Assembly (NCBI GenBank): GCA_001689485.1
Contig: LUJQ01000069.1
Location: 1 to 6,079 of the forward strand
Origin: Bacteroidales bacterium M6
GTDB taxonomy: Bacteria; Bacteroidota; Bacteroidia; Bacteroidales; Muribaculaceae
Reading direction: 5' to 3'
Length of the DNA: 6,079 nucleotides
Shown here: positions 6,001 through 6,079 of the stretch, one piece after another
Layout of the letters: each line of letters starts with the position of its first letter
How positions within the stretch are numbered: the first letter of the stretch is position 1
Notes under the pieces: generated by a model
Databases searched by the model: none
What the model was told of the DNA's origin: nothing
What the model saw: only the letters and a program-made list of their open reading frames with translations
Translations under genes and position numbers: made by a program

Positions 6001-6079
6001 ATGGCCTGGTCGCCCGCCACGATCTTTGTCTCGGTCTTCTCGCCGTCCTGCTCGCTCAGGAACCAGCAGCGCCACGCCG
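1..6079 (-). CDS. Giant modular phage tail protein, partial at both ends
   Basis: One reading frame is open across the entire window: 2,025 codons from 6077 down to 3, with no stop. Neither start nor stop is present, so the full protein exceeds 2,025 residues. The sequence is protein-like throughout and built from repeated beta-rich modules joined by collagen-like Gly-X-Y linkers. The N-side block (GDQAIAQVFNAKEG, GDEICQFGSRDDRDRQSA, SGIDSFSLAGK) and the C-side end (GLILATLLRMG, VMSGISG) resemble what I know of tail proteins from Bacteroidales phages and prophages. The likely role is a distal tail or host-recognition protein; receptor and partners cannot be read from the sequence. I see no transmembrane segment or catalytic motif. 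A secreted bacterial adhesin of similar modularity is possible but less likely given the N-side block. Arginine is often AGG (roughly 40% by hand count) despite high GC. Confidence is high for the frame and good for the phage tail assignment. Confidence 0.9.
3..149 (-). other. C-side conserved block, cut by window edge
   Basis: Residues 1977-2025. YLSQALRDALTEGNIGQFGLILATLLRMG is followed by ADGTYRVMSGISG and then the window edge. From memory, short helical stretches followed by '(L/V)-LA--L-LG ... (V/M)-(S/A)G--G' mark the start of the conserved C-terminal region in related tail proteins, so the real C terminus lies beyond position 1. Confidence 0.5.
150..722 (-). repeat. Long jelly-roll-like module C, copy 4
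   Basis: Residues about 1786-1976. It begins GNMVLNSGFRGKAHW, continues HGQNSVYVESLG, VVTVSIYTRLDEQSW, AMDVMAVDANGI, IGEWVRFDITVPTS and YAIRFYPYILKNGKIRFAAPQVEWG, and closes with ATEWEPSPRDND. The order 'N-L-NSGF ... W ... V--SIY-R ... G-WVR-DITVP ... KI-FAAPQVE-G---TEW-PSP-D' is the carbohydrate-binding-like jelly-roll pattern in longer form (about 190 residues against about 150 for C3). It is the last module before the C-side block. Confidence 0.6.
735..1088 (-). other. Module F, beta-rich, single copy
   Basis: Residues about 1664-1781. ATVYQLGLSADAITRSLTG, PASLTVTKYKVTGPDRAATTEK, VHYQALDSSGNVQSSGT, FTVTAAQLAGIIRQDTVSVVLTLRDT, then HHSETVPVLNEG. The run of alternating strands suggests another Ig-like domain. 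From memory, segments with 'SLTVTKYKV-G' after a Gly-X-Y linker are common in these tail proteins. No ligand can be proposed. Confidence 0.45.
1089..1115 (-). repeat. Collagen-like Gly-X-Y linker 4
   Basis: Three triplets, GAT GDR GPA, sit between Ig-like A2 and module F. At the matching place after Ig-like A1 the first triplet is GKA and the pattern then stops. Confidence 0.65.
1116..1430 (-). repeat. Ig-like module A, copy 2
   Basis: Residues about 1550-1654. SYTVILTNESHTFAGG, AVAGNTTCGVIAYKGATRV, FAVNVTTALTQKQGVL, LTVDGKSFTREFSWSLALKG. It aligns along its length with copy 1 at 3518-3207. Unlike copy 1, it exits into a regular collagen-like linker. Confidence 0.8.
1431..1466 (-). repeat. 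Collagen-like Gly-X-Y linker 3
   Basis: Four triplets, GAK GAT GAA GKD, join Ig-like B2 to Ig-like A2. The DNA entering this linker is identical over 25 bp to that entering linker 2. Confidence 0.7.
1454..1478. repeat. 25-bp exact direct repeat (copy at 3947-3971)
   Basis: The bases at 1454-1478 and 3947-3971 match over 25 bp and encode the KVSSGAKG exit of Ig-like B2 and B1 into Gly-X-Y linkers. What follows differs: Ig-like A2 after linker 3, jelly-roll-like C2 after linker 2. Confidence 0.85.
1467..1745 (-). repeat. Ig-like module B, copy 2
   Basis: Residues about 1445-1537. VNADAQIISYADGYN, GYQWSYKQEKQG, SIWGTAKSITIRCTSGGMHDEVTIAKVSSGAKG. It is homologous to copy 1 at 4241-3960, with the same core YQWSYK, IRC/WRC and HDEVT elements and the same exit sequence KVSSGAKG into a Gly-X-Y linker. 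Confidence 0.75.
1758..2210 (-). repeat. Jelly-roll-like module C, copy 3
   Basis: Residues about 1290-1440. This is the most typical copy: YTPNLLTGTKEF, an AYRPFTVKAGETYTFSADVK pair of strands, WKRLSITFTPNADG, LYISSYKLESG, and the close VWTPNPADLEA. The order 'NLL-G ... G-TYTFS-D ... W-R-S-TFTP ... KLE-G---P-W-PNP-D' is a common carbohydrate-binding-like module of phage tail proteins. It is followed by Ig-like B2, whereas C2 is followed by Ig-like A1. Confidence 0.65.
1759..1783. repeat. 25-bp exact direct repeat (copy at 3520-3544)
   Basis: The bases at 1759-1783 and 3520-3544 match over 25 bp. They encode the PNPADLEA exit of jelly-roll-like C3 and C2. Downstream protein sequence differs completely: Ig-like B2 after C3, Ig-like A1 after C2. 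Confidence 0.85.
2191..2216. repeat. 26-bp exact direct repeat (copy at 5050-5075)
   Basis: The bases at 2191-2216 and 5050-5075 are identical by eye over 26 bp, in the same orientation. In the gene they encode the GAGYTPNLL entry to jelly-roll-like modules C3 and C1. The flanking modules differ, so this is a module-boundary repeat. Confidence 0.85.
2214..2519 (-). other. Ig-like module E, single copy
   Basis: Residues about 1187-1288. It contains FRLDLSEENVPVSCHADG, DIATSKATVYKGG, FAAQFAGCTGSINGSTG, TITVDGITADRATVTVTARKAG and LTAVMNLWKVRPGAG. Two Cys in opposed strand positions and the ITVDGI-type strand suggest an Ig-like or bacterial-Ig fold. It connects D4 to jelly-roll-like C3. Confidence 0.5.
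2520..2699 (-). repeat. D-type module, copy 4
   Basis: Residues about 1127-1186. IVEEYYLSTSRETP, then RPAWKEGHYWWTRSHIYYTDGT and YTDGVCAMGEAGAPA. GHYWWTR and YTDG correspond to GQFLWTR and YSDG in copy 2. It follows the GG/ILEI domain after a roughly 35-residue spacer at 2807-2700 and leads straight into Ig-like module E. Confidence 0.65.
2808..3182 (-). other. GG/ILEI (FAM3-like) domain
   Basis: Residues about 966-1090. In order: GYVRVDGRKVDTS, GRGINMVTLDRQT, EQVRFDLYTG, LIDKINSLDDGVFVCLYFFD, NATWTAELAAAMRKLGS, SRTFAFIGYKG. This matches the signature of the FAM3/ILEI and POMGNT1 GG domain: RGIN-hydrophobic, a FD strand, 'I--I-DG--V---(F/Y)-D-AT', 'L---GS', then '(F/W)-F-G-KG'. The known family includes FAM3 cytokine-like proteins, POMGNT1, KIAA1199/TMEM2 and the phage T4 fibre hinge protein gp35. 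The POMGNT1 copy binds sugar. Only one Cys is present here, so the FAM3 disulfides are absent. Ligand and function in this phage are unknown. The match is from motif memory, not a search. Confidence 0.75.
3207..3518 (-). repeat. Ig-like module A, copy 1
   Basis: Residues about 854-957. The module reads SVTLTNEAHIFEGD, AVAGYTECGIVAYKGAEPV, then FRIDVTTAFTKRQGTL, VTVDGRVYD and FSWSLSLQG. It aligns along its length with copy 2 at 1430-1116 through LTNE-H-F-G, AVAG-T-CG--AYKGA, VTTA-T--QG-L, TVDG and FSWSL-L-G. From memory this is a common Bacteroidales phage module. Where relatives often carry Gly-X-Y repeats after the final strand, this copy continues GKARSIAVKSYGYS and leads into the GG/ILEI domain. 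Confidence 0.8.
3519..3932 (-). repeat. Jelly-roll-like module C, copy 2
   Basis: Residues about 716-853. It starts YTGNLLLKSGEP, has strands such as ECTITLWGELS, GYMFAAYNSGG and YSAKFRWINYY, then VHIYAMPNG, and closes with IRRIKLERG followed by VWSPNPADLEA. The closing 'K-LE-G ... P-W(S/T)PNPADLEA' motif is shared almost exactly with copy 3. In that copy it leads into a different downstream module. Confidence 0.6.
3933..3959 (-). repeat. Collagen-like Gly-X-Y linker 2
   Basis: Three triplets, GAK GDR GEN, link Ig-like B1 to jelly-roll-like C2. GDR-type triplets are typical of stable collagen helices, but three repeats are short. Confidence 0.65.
3960..4241 (-). repeat. Ig-like module B, copy 1
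   Basis: Residues about 613-706. VNADAQAFTYKDD begins the module, followed by TYQWSYKFPNGPW, SWGNWGDNRSVTWRCTVGG and VHDEVTVMKVSSGAKGDRG. It is clearly homologous to copy 2 at 1745-1467: both share VNADAQ, YQWSYK, an R-C-x-x-GG turn, HDEVT and KVSSGAKG. The YQWSYK ... RC pairing is Ig-like (core Trp and late Cys). Confidence 0.75.
4260..4460 (-). other. 'FSTT-F-GARYIG' module, single copy
   Basis: Residues about 540-606. The segment holds GLHLAYASG, TGFSTTLFDGARYIGICKDD, then EDPGASEFGKYDWARFAGED. From memory, short modules with 'YIG-Y-D----DP----Y-W-R--G' occur repeatedly in Bacteroidales phage tail proteins. Only one copy is in this window. It lies between D3 and Ig-like B1. Function is unknown; it is probably a small beta domain. 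Confidence 0.45.
4461..4667 (-). repeat. D-type module, copy 3
   Basis: Residues about 471-539. ASESVKYAKDTAGVQP is followed by RGGDYIWGRKEVAYTDGT and YSVSRIGADGETS. The GDYIWGR and YTDG elements align with GQFLWTR and YSDG of copy 2 and GHYWWTR and YTDG of copy 4. It ends in one or two Gly-X-Y-like triplets (GAD GET). Confidence 0.6.
4668..5066 (-). repeat. Jelly-roll-like module C, copy 1
   Basis: Residues about 338-470. It starts with YTPNLLRGSD and contains alternating strands (CTLTVCARVG, EIAIFQDNGY, VRSFTFAVTD, GISFFHSP, YVKWATV), ending near AWIPAASEQ. The opening 'Y(T/G)xNLL-G' and the closing Trp-Pro motif are shared with copies C2 and C3. The strand pattern resembles carbohydrate-binding-module-like jelly rolls seen in tail fibres. 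This fold is inferred from the pattern, not shown. Confidence 0.5.
5067..5102 (-). repeat. Collagen-like Gly-X-Y linker 1
   Basis: Four perfect Gly-X-Y triplets, GAD GSD GKD GAG, join module D2 to module C1. Short collagen-like tracts are common in phage tail fibres, where they form trimeric rods or hinges. Four triplets alone may act only as a flexible or weakly trimerising hinge. Confidence 0.7.
5103..5267 (-). repeat. D-type module, copy 2
   Basis: Residues about 271-325. It carries the clearest form of the module: TSGTTPPATGWQPKIP, then GQFLWTRITTSYSDG, then YSVSYIPRDGADG leading into a collagen-like linker. Related motifs recur at 4667-4461 and 2699-2520. From memory, modules with 'PP--GW---IP---G-YLWTR---YSDG' are common in Bacteroidales phage tail proteins. 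Confidence 0.6.
5337..5492 (-). repeat. D-type module, copy 1
   Basis: Residues about 196-247. The segment runs from LYISHTSQTQAP to RGRFVWQTTYTLRGDGT. It matches the later D copies by the pattern of an early Ser/Thr-Pro stretch, a 'W-T-AP' strand, then an aromatic-x-W strand followed by a Tyr strand and a Gly-Asp turn. It is the most diverged copy: the Y(S/T)DG turn is here LRGDG. It is probably a short beta-sandwich repeat; no function can be assigned. Confidence 0.5.
5493..6077 (-). other. Conserved N-side block of the tail protein
   Basis: Residues 1-195 of the visible protein. They contain GDQAIAQVFNAKEG, a YWRLVTAVD strand, YIELSKTDCEAGSDTP, GDEICQFGSRDDRDRQSA and YSGIDSFSLAGK, then QVYFRLG and QYLEYTQDGGLVVAGSI. 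From memory this order (GDQ...F, then YWRLVT, then SDTP/GDE, then RQ-A, then Y-GI) recurs in tail proteins of Bacteroidales phages and prophages, where it follows a large tail-attachment region. That upstream region must lie beyond 6079. The block carries no insertions of the shuffled module types and reads as the fixed base on which the variable chain is mounted. It is the main reason for calling the gene phage-derived. Confidence 0.7.

Noticed and set aside
1..6079. Promoters, terminators, ribosome binding sites or RNA genes
   Set aside because: The window is entirely inside one coding frame with no intergenic space, so any hairpin or promoter-like match is explained by coding sequence.

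Overview
The whole window is the inside of one very large protein gene on the minus strand. Reading from 6077 down to 3, I translated 2,025 consecutive codons by hand. There is no stop, no frameshift and no intergenic gap. Both ends are open, so the start codon, the stop codon and any promoter or terminator lie outside the window.

The protein is a modular phage (or prophage) tail protein of the kind found in Bacteroidales phages of the gut. It opens with a conserved block (about 6077-5493) carrying GDQAIAQVFNAKEG, YWRLVTA, GDEICQFGSRDDRDRQSA and SGIDSFSLAGK. A long chain of small beta-rich modules follows, and the visible part ends in a short conserved stretch (about 149-3) with QFGLILATLLRMG and YRVMSGISG. 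The gene is clearly GC-rich (roughly 60% by eye). That argues against low-GC Bacteroides and fits a high-GC Bacteroidales host such as Alistipes or another Rikenellaceae member. The host is inference; the family resemblance is stronger.

Module order from N to C terminus, with plus-strand coordinates falling: conserved block 6077-5493; two 'W-x-R ... Y(S/T)DG' modules (D1 5492-5337, D2 5267-5103); collagen-like Gly-X-Y (5102-5067); jelly-roll-like module C1 (5066-4668); D3 (4667-4461); a 'FSTT-F-GARYIG' module (4460-4260); Ig-like B1 (4241-3960); Gly-X-Y (3959-3933); C2 (3932-3519); Ig-like A1 (3518-3207); a GG/ILEI (FAM3-like) domain (3182-2808); D4 (2699-2520); Ig-like E (2519-2214); C3 (2210-1758); B2 (1745-1467); Gly-X-Y (1466-1431); A2 (1430-1116); Gly-X-Y (1115-1089); module F (1088-735); C4 (722-150); C-terminal block (149-3).

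Modules A, B, C and D recur in different orders. Short exact DNA repeats of 25-26 bp lie at module edges, which points to evolution by module shuffling. The most notable element is the FAM3/POMGNT1-type GG domain inside the chain. The protein most likely sits at the distal tail, and its array of modules would display binding surfaces to host or mucosal glycans. I see no second gene, RNA gene, CRISPR array, insertion sequence or regulatory site.
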